The notes below the pieces were generated by a model that worked only from the letters and a program-made list of their open reading frames with translations, made no database searches and was not told where the DNA came from. Below are positions 5,686-5,754 of a stretch of 5,754 nucleotides of DNA, one piece after another (within the stretch, counting starts at the first letter, position 1; each line of letters begins with the position of its first letter). Source of the stretch: Bacillota bacterium (lineage in GTDB: Bacteria > Bacillota > Clostridia > Oscillospirales > Oscillospiraceae); NCBI GenBank assembly GCA_023406225.1, contig JAEXWS010000017.1:1-5754 (forward strand), read 5' to 3'. The translations under genes were made by a program, and so were the position numbers.

Positions 5686-5729
5686 CGGCACGGCGGGCGC
5701 GTTTTGGCAGAGACGCGTCCGCCGTGCCG
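5686..5729 (+). other. 16-bp leader hairpin
   Basis: Bases 5686-5701 pair with 5714-5729 in a continuous 16-bp stem with one G-U (5697 with 5718). The loop is 12 nt (TTTTGGCAGAGA). No T-run follows on either strand, so it is not a terminator. It lies about 20 nt before the AGAGG at the window end and could limit access to that ribosome site or stabilise the transcript. Confidence 0.6.
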
Positions 5730-5754
5730 CCGTATCCGCCGAAAAGAACAGAGG

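Larger units (their letters stand above)
5482..5754 (+). promoter_or_regulatory. Regulatory leader of a gene beyond the right edge
   Basis: No convincing gene is present here. The base composition shifts to AT-rich in 5470-5685, unlike the flanking coding DNA. In order it holds a CAAACGTTTG palindrome (5490-5499), a near-consensus promoter (5573-5601), a terminator-like hairpin (5610-5635), GTTTMCGA half-sites (5636-5663), a pyrimidine tract (5664-5684) and a 16-bp hairpin (5686-5729). AGAGG occupies the last five bases (5750-5754) and looks like the ribosome site of a gene starting just outside. From the predicted transcript start (about 5608) this makes a leader of at least 147 nt. An ATG at 5663 opens a frame to the edge (MFLLFFLDGTAGAFW...). 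It has only a weak GGAAA upstream and runs through the hairpin, so I do not call it. Confidence 0.6.

Noticed and set aside
5485..5691. Minus-strand 68-codon frame starting at GTG 5691
   Set aside because: It is antisense to the strongest promoter in the window, covers the operator-like repeats and has no homology I recognise. The AAGGAG on that strand is not followed by a start codon in this frame at normal spacing.
5663..5754. Possible protein start at ATG 5663, open to the window end
   Set aside because: There is only a weak GGAAA upstream, the frame runs through a 16-bp hairpin, and an AGAGG suits a start just outside the window. It remains possible but is not supported enough to call.

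Overview
The window is a compact stretch of a high-GC, low-intergenic bacterial chromosome. Strong GGAGG-type ribosome binding sites, near-consensus sigma-A promoters, short intrinsic terminators, a MepA-like MATE exporter and a subgroup Ic (MocR-like) aspartate aminotransferase together suggest a GC-rich gut Firmicute, most likely in the Oscillospiraceae/Ruminococcaceae (Flavonifractor, Oscillibacter or Dysosmobacter-like). That placement is inferred from style; no marker gene is present.

Layout, left to right. (1) The last 32 codons of an unidentified plus-strand gene end at 100 and face a bidirectional terminator hairpin (108-144). (2) A minus-strand two-gene operon follows: an aspartate aminotransferase (2307 to 1033) and a radical SAM protein (1036 to 167). 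Their stop and start codons overlap as ATGA, and the pair is driven by a good promoter at 2355-2383. (3) A second minus-strand unit holds an adenosine/adenine deaminase-family gene (3940 to 2903), then a 117-residue cysteine-rich protein of unknown function that starts with TTG (2840 to 2487). It ends in a strong hairpin terminator with a second possible terminator behind it. (4) A 132-bp divergent intergenic region (3941-4072) carries back-to-back promoters for the deaminase and for a plus-strand MATE efflux transporter (4073 to 5440). A small inverted repeat is placed symmetrically across the two promoters. (5) The MATE gene ends in a terminator (5446-5481). The last ~270 bases form the regulatory leader of a gene beyond the right edge: two AAACGTTT palindromes, a TTGACA-N17-TATCAT promoter, a terminator-like hairpin just after the predicted transcript start, a cluster of GTTTMCGA half-sites, and a 16-bp hairpin.

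The aminotransferase and radical SAM protein are probably translationally coupled, but no shared pathway is evident. The deaminase and the transporter are linked only by shared control DNA. No mobile element, CRISPR array, tRNA or rRNA is visible. The least explained parts are the cysteine-rich protein and the leader at the right edge.
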